From: Halopseudomonas salina
GTDB lineage: Bacteria > Pseudomonadota > Gammaproteobacteria > Pseudomonadales > Pseudomonadaceae
Direction of reading: 5' to 3'
Assembly (NCBI RefSeq): GCF_008641105.1
Contig: NZ_VTTI01000002.1
Coordinates: 1 to 64,000 of the forward strand
Length of the DNA stretch: 64,000 bases
The first letter of the stretch is position 1, and each line of letters starts with the position of its first letter. The notes under the pieces are model-generated. The model saw only the letters and a list, made by a program, of their open reading frames with translations, did not search any database and was not told the origin of the DNA. A program made the position numbers and the translations under genes. Shown piece after piece: positions 50,885 to 62,556 of the stretch.

Positions 50885-51628
50885 ATGAGTATCGAAGGAA
50901 AAGTGGCACTGGTTACCGGCGCCAGCCGGGGTATCGGGCAGGCAATCGCCCACGCGCTCGCTGCCAAGGGAGCGATCGTTGTTGGCACTGCAACCACTGA
51001 TTCCGGTGCAGCCGCGATTGCCGAAAAGCTCCATGCTGCCGGATACCAGGGTGCAGGAATGAAGCTGGATGTGCGTGATCCTCAGTCGGTATCCGAGGTG
51101 TTGGAGCGCATCAGCAAAGAGTTCGCGGCTCCGGCAATTCTGGTCAATAATGCGGGCATCACCAGCGATAATCTGCTTATGCGCATGAAAGATGACGAGT
51201 GGGACGACGTCGTCGGTACCAACCTGGGCTCGGTCTTCAGGTTGTCAAAAGCGGTACTGCGGGGTATGACCAAGGCTCGCTGGGGGCGTATCATCAACAT
51301 CAGCTCTGTGGTGGCGGGCATGGGTAACGCCGGTCAATCCAATTACGCAGCATCCAAGGCGGGCATGGAAGGCTTTACCCGTGCCCTGGCCCGCGAGGTT
51401 GGCTCTCGCTCGATTACGGTCAATGCGGTGGCGCCGGGCTTTATTGACACCGACATGACCAAGGCATTGAATGAAGGCCAGCGCTCTGCGATGCTCGAGC
51501 AGATCCCGCTGGGTCGTCTTGGTCAGGCCGAAGAAATCGCCGCAGCAGTCGAATTTCTGACTGGTGAGTCGGCCGGTTACATTACCGGCGCGGTTATTCC
51601 GGTGAACGGCGGCATGTTTATGAGCTAA
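50885..51628 (+). CDS. fabG: 3-oxoacyl-ACP reductase
   Basis: NADPH-dependent short-chain dehydrogenase of fatty acid synthesis, 247 residues. Cofactor motif VTGASRGIGQAIA; catalytic Ser in NISSVVAGMGNAGQ and Tyr/Lys in NYAASKAGMEG; NNAGIT is also present. The C-terminal GYITGAVIPVNGGMFMS is typical. It lies between fabD and acpP. A possible hairpin (51688-51711, with G-U pairs) in the following gap may attenuate read-through into acpP. Confidence 0.98.
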   Translation: MSIEGKVALVTGASRGIGQAIAHALAAKGAIVVGTATTDSGAAAIAEKLHAAGYQGAGMKLDVRDPQSVSEVLERISKEFAAPAILVNNAGITSDNLLMRMKDDEWDDVVGTNLGSVFRLSKAVLRGMTKARWGRIINISSVVAGMGNAGQSNYAASKAGMEGFTRALAREVGSRSITVNAVAPGFIDTDMTKALNEGQRSAMLEQIPLGRLGQAEEIAAAVEFLTGESAGYITGAVIPVNGGMFMS

Positions 51629-51734
51629 GATGTAACCCCTCTGGCATGGGCTTTTGCGCCCTCCAGACTGGAACAGATTTTACGCGGTGAGGGCCTGCTG
51701 GCCTTTACCTCTTTGAGATAGAAACGATTGATGC

Positions 51735-51762
51735 TTGAAATAACGTAAATTGTTTCTATAAA
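51735..51762 (+). promoter_or_regulatory. Probable sigma-70 promoter of acpP
   Basis: TTGAAA at 51735-51740, a 16-base spacer and TATAAA at 51757-51762, in an AT-rich patch. It would give acpP a separate, strong transcript with a leader of about 43 bases, fitting the need for abundant ACP. Confidence 0.7.
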
Positions 51763-51812
51763 CTACGCGCAGTCCGGCTTTCCGGAACTGCAACCAGGAG
51801 TGAGAACAAGGT

Positions 51813-52049
51813 ATGAGTACCATCGAAGAACGCGTCAAGAAAATCGTTGCCGAGCAGCTCGGCGTCAAAGAAGAAGAAGTGACCAACAGCGCTTCTTTTG
51901 TTGAAGACCTTGGCGCTGACTCGCTTGATACCGTTGAGCTGGTCATGGCTCTCGAGGAAGAATTCGAGACCGAGATCCCGGATGAAGATGCCGAGAAAAT
52001 CACCACCGTTCAAGAAGCCATCGACTACGTGAATGCTCACCAGAAGTAA
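51813..52049 (+). CDS. acpP: Acyl carrier protein
   Basis: The 78-residue carrier of growing acyl chains. The phosphopantetheine attachment serine is S37 in [14 protein letters not shown], and the protein is highly acidic with the standard four-helix pattern. It has its own promoter and is closed by a strong terminator 25 bases after the stop codon, before fabF. Confidence 0.98.
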   Translation: MSTIEERVKKIVAEQLGVKEEEVTNSASFVEDLGADSLDTVELVMALEEEFETEIPDEDAEKITTVQEAIDYVNAHQK

Positions 52050-52073
52050 TCACAAAGTCAGCTGACTGAATAC

Positions 52074-52113
52074 AAAAAAGCCGCAGTTCTTTCCTTGAAC
52101 TGCGGCTTTTTTG
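52074..52113 (+). terminator. Intrinsic terminator after acpP
   Basis: A ten-pair perfect stem GCCGCAGTTC / GAACTGCGGC with a seven-base loop, preceded by six A and followed by six T. Read-through would be needed for cotranscription of acpP with fabF. Confidence 0.95.
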
Positions 52114-52251
52114 CATCCATTTCACCATGAGCCGCTGCTTACTTCGGTTGCTGTTATTGCCGAGTGCGCCCTTTATGCGGACAATACCGTCCGATTGCCG
52201 CGAGATTATGTACTGTCTCGTCATCCCTGAGAGTTGAATAAGGAGCATCCT

Positions 52252-53490
52252 GTGTCGCGCAGACGCGTCGTGGTAACCGGCCTTGGCATGTTGACCCCTT
52301 TGGGCAACACGGTGGACAGCAGTTGGCAGGCAGCCCTGGCGGGCAAGAGCGGTATCGGGCCTATCGAGCATATGGATGTGAGTGCCTTTGGCACGCGCTT
52401 CGGCGGATCAATCCGCGAGTTCGATATCGAGCCGTACATGGCGCCCAAGGAGGCGCGCAAGCTTGATCTGTTCATCCAGTATGGTATTGCTGCCTGCATC
52501 CAGGCGCTCACCGACTCGGGCGTGGAGGTTACCGACGACAATCGCGACCGGATCGGCGTTTCCATGGGGTCGGGAATTGGTGGCCTGACCAATATCGAGA
52601 AGAATCACGAGTTGTTGCTGGCCAGTGGGCCGCGGCGCATTTCACCGTTTTTCGTGCCCGGCTCGATCATCAACATGGTTGCCGGTTACTTCTCCATACA
52701 GTACGGCCTGCAAGGCCCGAACTATGCACTGACTACAGCCTGTACCACAGGTACCCACAGCATCGGCATGGCCGCCCGCAATATTGCCTACGGTGAAGCG
52801 GACGTGATGATTACCGGTGGTTCGGAGATGGCTACCAGTGGTCTGGGTCTGGGGGGGTTCAGCGCTGCCCGGGCACTCTCCACGCGCAATGATGCCCCGA
52901 CGGCTGCCAGCCGGCCATGGGACCGCGACCGGGACGGTTTTGTCTTGTCCGATGGTTCCGGGGCACTGGTGCTCGAGGAGTACGAACATGCCAAGGCACG
53001 TGGCGCACACATTTACGCCGAACTTATCGGCTTTGGCATGAGCGGCGATGCCTATCACATGACCGCACCCCCGGAAGATGGACGTGGTGGTGCAAAGTGC
53101 ATGACCAATGCACTGCGTGATGCCGGTGTGGATCCTTCGGCAGTCGGTTATATCAACGCCCACGGTACCTCTACCTCGGCAGGCGACTTGGCGGAGACGC
53201 GCGCGGTCAAAACGGTGTTTGGCGACCATGCTCAGGCATTGGCGATCAGCTCCACCAAGTCCATGACCGGCCATTTGCTTGGTGCGGCCGGGGCCGTCGA
53301 AGCGATTTTCAGTATTCTGGCTCTGCGTGATCAGGTAGCACCGCCAACCATCAATCTCGATAATCCCGATGAGGGCTGTGATCTGGATTATGTGGCTCAT
53401 GAGGCTCAGCAGCGTTCTCTTGAGGTCGTGGTGTCCAATTCATTCGGCTTTGGTGGCACCAACGGCAGTCTGGTGTTCCGTCGTCTCTGA
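52252..53490 (+). CDS. fabF: 3-oxoacyl-ACP synthase II
   Basis: Condensing enzyme of fatty acid elongation, 412 residues. The catalytic triad is visible as the cysteine in [12 protein letters not shown], the histidine in [12 protein letters not shown] and the histidine in [12 protein letters not shown]; the C-terminal [15 protein letters not shown] is conserved. The GTG at 52252 is chosen because AAGGAG lies six bases before it; an upstream TTG at 52234 lies before that site. Its stop codon overlaps the pabC start by one base. Confidence 0.97.
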   Translation: MSRRRVVVTGLGMLTPLGNTVDSSWQAALAGKSGIGPIEHMDVSAFGTRFGGSIREFDIEPYMAPKEARKLDLFIQYGIAACIQALTDSGVEVTDDNRDRIGVSMGSGIGGLTNIEKNHELLLASGPRRISPFFVPGSIINMVAGYFSIQYGLQGPNYALTTACTTGTHSIGMAARNIAYGEADVMITGGSEMATSGLGLGGFSAARALSTRNDAPTAASRPWDRDRDGFVLSDGSGALVLEEYEHAKARGAHIYAELIGFGMSGDAYHMTAPPEDGRGGAKCMTNALRDAGVDPSAVGYINAHGTSTSAGDLAETRAVKTVFGDHAQALAISSTKSMTGHLLGAAGAVEAIFSILALRDQVAPPTINLDNPDEGCDLDYVAHEAQQRSLEVVVSNSFGFGGTNGSLVFRRL

Positions 53491-54331
53491 TGGCGGACCC
53501 AAGTCTGGATAATTTGCAGTTGCCGCAAACGATGGTCAACGGTCAGCAGCGTAGCGAGGTGTCGGTGCTGGACCGAGGCCTTGCCTATGGTGACGGCCTG
53601 TTTGAAACCATGCGCGTCGTTGACGGACGCATTGCGTTGCTCGACTACCATCTGGCCCGGTTACGTCGTGGTCTGTTGGCCCTGAAGATGGATGCAGATC
53701 AGACTGCCATTATCTCGGAGCTCAATGCGCTGGCGGGGCAACTGGGTGATGGTGTTCTCAAGATGACCCTGACCCGGGGGATTGGAAAGCGGGGCTACGG
53801 CATTCCTGCACAGGCCCAGCCCACGCGCATCTGTCAGAGTTTTGCCCCCACGGGTTACCCCATTGAAAATGCCCGCACCGGTATCAGGTTGTTCGAATGC
53901 CAGACACGCCTGGCCGTTCAGCCCCTGCTGGCCGGAATCAAGCACCTGAACCGTCTCGAGCAGGTGCTCGCGCGAAGCGAATGGTCCGATTCCATCCATG
54001 CTGAGGGTATGGTGCGCGATACACTGGGGAACGTGATCGAATGCACCATGAGCAACCTGTTCATGCTTCACGGAGAACGCTGGGTGACGCCTGATCTGTC
54101 CGGGTGTGGAGTGCAGGGGGTCATGCGTGATTACCTGATTGACCGGTTGGGGCAGGCCGGTGAGTCGGTTGAAGTCAGAAAAGTCGACTTTTCGACCTTG
54201 CTTGAGAGCACCGAAGTATTCTGCTGCAACAGCCTTTACGGTGTCTGGCCGGTAATTGGCCTGGCGGATACAAGCTGGTCGATCGGATCCCGAACACGCC
54301 AGGCGCAGCGTCTGGCAGAGCAGGTGATAAA

Positions 54332-54335
<4 letters not shown>
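53490..54335 (+). CDS. pabC: Aminodeoxychorismate lyase
   Basis: PLP enzyme of fold type IV that makes 4-aminobenzoate for folate, 281 residues. SVLDRGLAYGDGLFETMRV is the conserved N-terminus, the PLP lysine is in AGIKHLNRLEQVLAR, and VIECTMSNLFML and GVQGVMRDYLI are typical. The fold is shared with branched-chain and D-amino-acid transaminases, but the location between fabF and mltG is that of pabC. It overlaps both neighbours. Confidence 0.95.
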
Positions 54336-57016
<2,681 letters not shown>

Positions 57017-57049
57017 CCTGCAGACATTATTGATCAGGATGAATCTAAC

Positions 57050-57406
57050 ATGAGTAATCCGACCGCCCCCGGTCCGCGCAACGGAATCCTGTCCCTGACC
57101 ATCAAGGACAAGTCGGTTCTGTACGCGGCCTATATGCCTTTCGTGAAGCACGGTGGGCTTTTCATTCCGACCAACAAGAGCTATCGGCTCAGCGATGAGG
57201 TCTTCATGTTGCTCAACCTGATGGATGAGCCCGAGAAGATCCCGGTGGCTGGAAAGGTTATCTGGATCACACCAAAGGGCGCCCAGGGTAACCGGGCAGC
57301 GGGAATCGGCGTGCAGTTCAGTGATCAGGACAACACCGCGCGCAGCAAGATCGAAACCTACCTCGCTGGCGCACTCAAGTCCGACCGGCCCACCCATACG
57401 ATGTAA
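57050..57406 (+). CDS. pilZ: Type IV pilus assembly protein PilZ
   Basis: A 118-residue PilZ-fold protein, the length of the founding P. aeruginosa member. It begins with a short tail and then GILSLTIKDKSVLYAAYMPFVKHGG-like sequence, with the first beta strands. It lacks the RxxxR and (D/N)xSxxG cyclic-di-GMP motifs, as does the founding protein, which binds the assembly ATPase PilB and FimX instead. It lies between holB and tatD, its standard location. Confidence 0.95.
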   Translation: MSNPTAPGPRNGILSLTIKDKSVLYAAYMPFVKHGGLFIPTNKSYRLSDEVFMLLNLMDEPEKIPVAGKVIWITPKGAQGNRAAGIGVQFSDQDNTARSKIETYLAGALKSDRPTHTM

Positions 57407-57417
57407 TCTGGGTTTCC

Positions 57418-58194
57418 ATGCTGATTGACTCTCACTGCCATCTCGACCGTTTGGATCTCACCTCCCATGCAGGTTCACTTGATGCCGCGCTGGATGCGGC
57501 GCGGGCCAAAGGCGTGGGCAAGTTTCTCTGTATCGGCGTGGATGCTGCCAATGCCTCGGTGGTAAAGGGGCTGGCGGAGCGTTATTCCGATGTGTACTGC
57601 AGTGTGGGTGTGCATCCTCTGGATCTGGCCGATGCACAACTCACCGAGCTCGACTGGCTGATCGGGGAGCTTGATCACCCGCGGGTTGTTGCCATTGGCG
57701 AAACCGGCCTGGATTATCATTACCAGCCTGATATGGCGGAACAGCAGAAACGCTCTTTTCAGTGCCATCTGACAGCTGCCAGGCAGACCGGCAAGCCGGT
57801 GATCATTCACACTCGGGCAGCGCGGCAGGACACTCTGGATCTGCTACGCGAGGCCGATCTGGCTGAAACCGGCGTGTTGCACTGCTTTACCGAGGACTGG
57901 GATATGGCGCGCCAAGCGCTGGACCTCGGTTATTACATTTCCTTGTCGGGTATTGTCACCTTTCGCAATGCCGACGCACTTAGAGATGTAGCGCGCCGTG
58001 TACCCAATGATCGGCTGCTGGTTGAAACCGACTCTCCCTATCTGGCTCCGGTCCCCCATCGGGGCAAACCCAACGAGCCCCAGTTTGTCTGTGAGGTAGC
58101 CGCATTCGTGGCGGATATCCGCGGTGAGCCCCTCGACACACTATGGCAGAACACCACGGATAACTTTCATCGGCTGTTTCCTCTGGCCAGGTGA
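57418..58194 (+). CDS. tatD: TatD-family metal-dependent hydrolase
   Basis: A 258-residue TIM-barrel hydrolase of the amidohydrolase superfamily; members act as 3'-5' nucleases in DNA repair and RNA quality control. Metal ligands: DSHCHLDRLDL, GETGLDYHY, PVIIHTRAA, GVLHCFTED and ETDSPYLAP. It is the last gene of the pabC-to-tatD series and converges with a probable small RNA gene. Confidence 0.94.
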   Translation: MLIDSHCHLDRLDLTSHAGSLDAALDAARAKGVGKFLCIGVDAANASVVKGLAERYSDVYCSVGVHPLDLADAQLTELDWLIGELDHPRVVAIGETGLDYHYQPDMAEQQKRSFQCHLTAARQTGKPVIIHTRAARQDTLDLLREADLAETGVLHCFTEDWDMARQALDLGYYISLSGIVTFRNADALRDVARRVPNDRLLVETDSPYLAPVPHRGKPNEPQFVCEVAAFVADIRGEPLDTLWQNTTDNFHRLFPLAR

Positions 58195-58210
58195 TCTGGC
58201 GGTCAGACGC

Positions 58211-58326
58211 AAAAAAAACCCGAATACTGGGGGAAGTATCCGGGTCAAGACCATTAGGAGTGTTGCGAGGTCGGGCGTGGCCCAACCATTTCAGGCCTTG
58301 CGCCTGGGGGAGCGCGTCAACCTGAT
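58211..58326 (-). ncRNA. rgsA: Probable small RNA, RgsA (P16)-like
   Basis: On the minus strand a hairpin ACCCGGATAC / GTATTCGGGT (one mismatched pair) followed by eight T (58218-58211) is a classic terminator, yet no protein gene lies upstream of it. About 115 bases before it is CAATACT (58339-58333), close to the RpoS-type -10 sequence. The intervening RNA can form other hairpins, such as GGTTGGGC / GCCCGACC (about 58270-58289). P. aeruginosa encodes the RpoS-dependent RgsA RNA of about 120 nucleotides at this place, beside tatD. The identity rests on position, size and structure, not on base-by-base comparison. A second promoter, TTGACG-N17-TATTCC (58419-58391), would give a longer RNA. 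Confidence 0.62.
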
Positions 58327-58459
58327 GTCTTCAGTATTGCCCAGATTCCGCAGTCCGCCAGCCCTTTGTTCCCCTTTCATAAACCGATTTGGAATACGCG
58401 CACGGCATTTTATCGTCAACTGTTGTTAGCTCGCGGTCGGGCAGTTTTTTTTGCTGTAA

Positions 58460-58466
58460 CTATACT
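58460..58466 (+). promoter_or_regulatory. Candidate -10 element (CTATACT) of the ABC transporter operon
   Basis: CTATACT matches the -10 consensus reported for RpoS-dependent promoters in Pseudomonas. No good -35 is seen 17 bases upstream, which is acceptable for RpoS. The first gene of the operon starts 54 bases downstream. Confidence 0.4.
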
Positions 58467-58520
58467 GTCACGGTCATGACTTAGTTTCCGGGAACCAACG
58501 ACGATAAAAGGAAGTACATC

Positions 58521-59582
58521 ATGCGTTTGAAACAGATGCTCGTACCTGCCGTAATCACCCTTGCCATGCCGTTTTCCGCCATTGCTGAAGAGCTGCGTTT
58601 GCTCACCTGGGGCGGTTATGCCCCCGAGGAAGTGATCAGCCAATTCGAAGAGCAAACCGGCATTGATGTGCAGGTAACCCTGTCCAACAACGAGGACATG
58701 ATTTCCAAACTGCGTGCCACCGGCGGCTCGGGTTTTGATCTGGCGCAGCCCAGTCAGGATCGGATCACCAGTGCCCAGCAGGAATATCGGATCTACAAGC
58801 CGATGGACACCAGCAAAATAGACTCCTCCCTATTTATCCCCTCCATGCTGGCAGCCACCAAGGCCAACACCGAACTGGATGGTGACATCTATGCGGTCCC
58901 CCATGTGTGGGGCACAACGGGCCTGATTGTGCACGACAGTGTACGGGGTCAGGTGAACAGCTTCGCAGACCTGTGCAAGCCGGAATTGGCAGGCCGGGTC
59001 TCCTACCGCTTGCGTCGGCCAATGCTGATCGGTATGGCGTTCTCCATGGGCGAGGACCCCTTCGCGGCCTACGACGATCCCGTAGCCTATGAGGCAATGA
59101 TGACGCGTGTGCAGGAAAAGCTGATTGCCTGCAAACCCAACGTGAAAACCTACTGGACCGGGGGTGACGAACTGATCAACCTGGTTGCATCAGGCGAAGT
59201 GGTTGCGGCCAAGGGCTGGGATGCAGGCGGCTGGAAGCTCCAGGCCGAGAATCCGGAAATCAGCTTTGTGGCGCCTGCCAGCGGTGCGCTGGGTTGGATC
59301 GATACCTTTGCATTGCCGCGTCGTGGGGCCAATGATGAAGCGGCCTACAAGTGGATCAACTTTGTTATGCAGCCCGAAATTGCGGCAATGATTACCCAGT
59401 CGGCGGGTAATTTCACCGCATCCCGGGGCGCTGAAGCCTTTGTCGATGCAAAGCTGAAAAACAGTTTCGAGAGCAGCTTCGACGAAGCGGCACTGGAGAA
59501 TATCAAGTGGTATCCACCGGTTCCGCCGGGCCTGGAAACCATTGAAGGGCGTATTCTCGATCGCGTTAGCGCCGCGAACTGA
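58521..59582 (+). CDS. ABC transporter substrate-binding protein, PotD/PotF type
   Basis: A 353-residue periplasmic binding protein with a signal peptide (cleavage after AIA, residue 22). The mature start ELRLLTWGGYAPEEVISQFE is typical of the polyamine-binding family, with W30 and Y33 at the positions that line the ligand pocket. Further on, GWDAGGW replaces the GWAGDVW seen in PotF, so the acidic residue that holds one amine group is displaced; the ligand may not be putrescine. An AAAAGGAAG ribosome site precedes the ATG. It is the first gene of a four-gene transporter operon. Confidence 0.88.
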   Translation: MRLKQMLVPAVITLAMPFSAIAEELRLLTWGGYAPEEVISQFEEQTGIDVQVTLSNNEDMISKLRATGGSGFDLAQPSQDRITSAQQEYRIYKPMDTSKIDSSLFIPSMLAATKANTELDGDIYAVPHVWGTTGLIVHDSVRGQVNSFADLCKPELAGRVSYRLRRPMLIGMAFSMGEDPFAAYDDPVAYEAMMTRVQEKLIACKPNVKTYWTGGDELINLVASGEVVAAKGWDAGGWKLQAENPEISFVAPASGALGWIDTFALPRRGANDEAAYKWINFVMQPEIAAMITQSAGNFTASRGAEAFVDAKLKNSFESSFDEAALENIKWYPPVPPGLETIEGRILDRVSAAN

Positions 59583-59648
59583 CATTGATTCCGGTCTTTT
59601 CGTCCGGCGCAATGCCGGGCGATCAGGATCCTTTGCAACGGAAATGCC

Positions 59649-60752
59649 ATGCCTTTCACACCCGATACCCCCCTGGACCTTGAGTGCCACCAGCTGTACA
59701 AGGCGTTTGCCGGCCAGGCGGCGGTAGATAATATCTCCCTGAGTATTCCGGCCGGTTCCTTTTTCTCCATTCTGGGACCCTCGGGCTGCGGTAAAACAAC
59801 GCTGCTGCGCATGCTTGCAGGCTTTGTCGAACCCGATCACGGGGACATCCGCATCAAGGGCCAGTCCATGCGGGGAGTACCGCCCAACAAGCGATCTCTG
59901 AATATGGTGTTCCAGCATCTGGCTCTGTTTCCGATGATGAGCGTCGCGGACAACATAGCCTACGGGCTGAAACGTCGCGGTGTTGCCAGGAAAGATATTG
60001 CCCGGCGGGTGAATGACGTACTCGAAAGGGTCGGGCTGCCCGACGTGGGGCAGCGCAAGCCGGACCAACTCTCCGGTGGGCAAAAGCAGCGCATTGCCAT
60101 CGCCCGCTGTCTGGTGCTGGAGCCGGCGGTGTTATTGCTGGATGAACCCCTGGGCGCCCTGGATCTGAAGCTGCGCGAGCAGATGAAACTGGAGCTCAAG
60201 CAGCTGCAGCAGACCTTTGGCACCACCTTTGTCTATATCACCCACGACCAGTCCGAAGCCCTGGTCATGTCTGATCAGGTGGCCGTGATGAATAAGGGCC
60301 GCTTCGAGCAGGTAGCAAGCCCGCAAACCTTGTATTACGAGCCGGCCACCCCTTTTGTGGCGGGATTTGTTGGCGACTCAAACCGGCTTCAGGCACGTGT
60401 GGCGGCTCCGGGTCGGGTCACCCTGGCCAGTGGTCAGGCTATTCAAGCCACCGCTGCAGGAGCTCTGCCGATCAGTGTGGGCGACGCCGTTTCACTGTTT
60501 GTGCGGCCTGAAGGTATCAGCCCGTTTTTACCGGGTGAGACATGCCGGATGGACAACTGCCTGAATGCTCAGATCAATACACTGTTATTCGATGGCGCCA
60601 ACAGTCGTATCAGTGCGACGGTGGAGCAGGGCGTCGGGCTGACCGTCCGGCTTCCCCAGACCCCGGAGTTTGCCAGGCTGAAACCGGGCGATCGTCTGCA
60701 GTTGGGCTGGATGAGTAGCCAGGCGCAGTATTTTGCGGCAGATGCTCCATGA
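59649..60752 (+). CDS. ABC transporter ATP-binding protein, PotA type
   Basis: A 367-residue ATPase: Walker A GPSGCGKTTLLRMLAG, signature LSGGQKQRIAIARC, Walker B AVLLLDEPLGALD, H-loop YITHDQSEAL, and a C-terminal TOBE regulatory domain from about residue 250 (FVGDSNRLQARV...). The first 235 residues closely resemble spermidine/putrescine importer ATPases. It lies 66 bases after the binding-protein gene and overlaps the first permease gene by four bases. Confidence 0.92.
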   Translation: MPFTPDTPLDLECHQLYKAFAGQAAVDNISLSIPAGSFFSILGPSGCGKTTLLRMLAGFVEPDHGDIRIKGQSMRGVPPNKRSLNMVFQHLALFPMMSVADNIAYGLKRRGVARKDIARRVNDVLERVGLPDVGQRKPDQLSGGQKQRIAIARCLVLEPAVLLLDEPLGALDLKLREQMKLELKQLQQTFGTTFVYITHDQSEALVMSDQVAVMNKGRFEQVASPQTLYYEPATPFVAGFVGDSNRLQARVAAPGRVTLASGQAIQATAAGALPISVGDAVSLFVRPEGISPFLPGETCRMDNCLNAQINTLLFDGANSRISATVEQGVGLTVRLPQTPEFARLKPGDRLQLGWMSSQAQYFAADAP

Positions 60753-61624
60753 GAGGGAACAAGGCATCACATGGCGGATTGGGCCTTGGTGTATTCCTGC
60801 TCATGTTGCCGTTGTTATTGTGGCTGTTGCTACTGATTGTGTTGCCGCATGTGGATATGGTGCTGGTGTCCCTGCGTGAACGTATCGGTTTTGCCGAGCA
60901 TCGTTTCAGCTGGATGCATTACGAGCTGTTTTTCACCGAGTCGCTGTACTGGCGTACCTTCGTGCGTACTGCGTTTATTTCAATTTTTACCACGTTCCTG
61001 ACGCTGGTTATTGCCTTTCCGGTGGCCTGGTACATTGCCAAGCTGGTGCGTGGTCGCAGGCGCTCGCTGCTGTTTCTGGCATGCCTGGTGCCTTTCTGGG
61101 TCAGCGAACTGGTGCGTACCTATGGATGGATGATCCTGCTGCGTGAAAGTGGCGTGATCAGCGGCTTGCTGCAGTGGAGCGGCCTGGCCGCCGGGCCGGT
61201 GGAGATGCTCTATAACGATGTGGCGATCATGGTCGGGTTGGTCTACGCCTCGATTCTGTTCATGCTGGTTCCCCTGGTGACCACGCTGGACAGCCTGGAT
61301 GACAGTCTTGTGGAGGCGGCCTACGATCTGGGCGGCAATCATCTGAGCGTTGCGCGCAACATCGTCATCCCCCACGCTATGCCGGGTATTGTTTCCGGTT
61401 CGATCGTGGTGTTCATGCTTTCGGTAGGCAACTATCTCACGCCGGTACTGCTTGGTGGCAAGGACAGTATGTGGTTCACCGAGCAGATTTTTACCCAGTT
61501 TATTACCCGATTCAATTGGGAGCAGGGCGCCGCATTCGGTGTGCTGCTGCTGGTGCTGTCATCGCTGATTGTGTGGCTGGGCCTGAGGTTGAGCCGGCAA
61601 TCCTTTGCGGAGACCATGCGATGA
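60749..61624 (+). CDS. ABC transporter permease, PotB type
   Basis: A 291-residue inner-membrane permease with six predicted helices. The EAA loop, which contacts the ATPase, is EAAYDLGGNHLSVARNIVIPHAMPG, preceded by VPFWVSELVRTYGW, a segment common in PotB/PotH proteins. It overlaps both the ATPase gene and the second permease gene by four bases, so the three are translationally coupled. Confidence 0.9.
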   Translation: MRGNKASHGGLGLGVFLLMLPLLLWLLLLIVLPHVDMVLVSLRERIGFAEHRFSWMHYELFFTESLYWRTFVRTAFISIFTTFLTLVIAFPVAWYIAKLVRGRRRSLLFLACLVPFWVSELVRTYGWMILLRESGVISGLLQWSGLAAGPVEMLYNDVAIMVGLVYASILFMLVPLVTTLDSLDDSLVEAAYDLGGNHLSVARNIVIPHAMPGIVSGSIVVFMLSVGNYLTPVLLGGKDSMWFTEQIFTQFITRFNWEQGAAFGVLLLVLSSLIVWLGLRLSRQSFAETMR

Positions 61625-62472
61625 TCGCCTCGTTACCGCTAACCCGACGATTTCGCTGGATCTATGCGGCCTATGTGCTGGTGTTCTTCATTTACCTGGC
61701 GGCACCGCTGATCGTTGTGGGCGTGTTTGCCTTCAATGACAGCAGCTTTCCGGCTCTGCCCTGGAAAGGCTTTACGCTCGATTGGTTTGTGGCCAATACC
61801 CCTGAGCGCACAGGGTTGTTCCATGATCGCGCCATTTTGCGCAGTGTTGGTACCAGCGCTCTGGTCGCCAGTTGTGTCACGGTGCTGGCTGTCAGCCTGG
61901 CCACACTCAATGCCTTTCTTTTTGAGCGCCACCGTTTCCCCGGCAAGAATCTGCTGTTCATTCTGATGCTGCTACCCCTGGTTATCCCGGGTGTGATTCT
62001 GGGTATATCCATTCTGATTTTTGCCAGTCGTATCGCCAACTATTTCGACTTCAATCACGATATTTTCCTGGATATGCTTAGGCCCGGGCTGCTGCTGGTG
62101 GTGTTGGGTCAATTTGCCTTCCTCAGCACCATCGCCACTCTGGTCATATCAGCGCGGTTGCGAACCTTCGACATACAGCTTGAAGAGGCCGCCCGTAATC
62201 TGGGTGCTTCACATCTGACTGCCGTTCTGACCGTCACCTTGCCGTTTCTGGCGCCGGCAATCATCGGCGCAGCGCTGATCTGTTTTCTGATGTCGTTCGA
62301 GAACTTCAATACCACGCTGATGCTGGTTGGCTCCGATGCGCCGCTGACCATCACGTTGTTCAGTCGCCTTCGCGAGGGCGCTACGCCGGTACTCAATGCT
62401 GTCTCTCTGTTGCTGATGCTTGGCTCGATGGTGCTTGCGCTGGTGGCTGTTCGTGTTCAAAAAAGGGCCTGA
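61621..62472 (+). CDS. ABC transporter permease, PotC type
   Basis: A 283-residue permease with six helices. FAFNDSSFPALPWKGFTLDWF after the first helix is typical of PotC/PotI, and the EAA loop is EEAARNLGASHLTAVLTVTLPFL. The ATG at 61621 overlaps the previous stop codon; longer in-frame upstream sequence lies inside the other permease gene and is not used. It ends the operon; a TetR gene follows after 84 bases. Confidence 0.9.
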   Translation: MIASLPLTRRFRWIYAAYVLVFFIYLAAPLIVVGVFAFNDSSFPALPWKGFTLDWFVANTPERTGLFHDRAILRSVGTSALVASCVTVLAVSLATLNAFLFERHRFPGKNLLFILMLLPLVIPGVILGISILIFASRIANYFDFNHDIFLDMLRPGLLLVVLGQFAFLSTIATLVISARLRTFDIQLEEAARNLGASHLTAVLTVTLPFLAPAIIGAALICFLMSFENFNTTLMLVGSDAPLTITLFSRLREGATPVLNAVSLLLMLGSMVLALVAVRVQKRA

Positions 62473-62514
62473 CAGTCAGCTTTCAAGCAATCATGGGAAT
62501 TTGGTCATCAAGTT

Positions 62515-62525
62515 GGCATAATGCC
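62515..62525. promoter_or_regulatory. Short palindrome before the TetR gene
   Basis: GGCATAATGCC, a perfect 11-base inverted repeat, 32 bases before the chosen start codon of the TetR gene. It includes a possible -10 (CATAAT). It could be the operator for the regulator itself; no second copy was noticed in the window. Confidence 0.35.
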
Positions 62526-62556
62526 GATTTTGCCGGTAGGGAAGTGCATAATCGTC

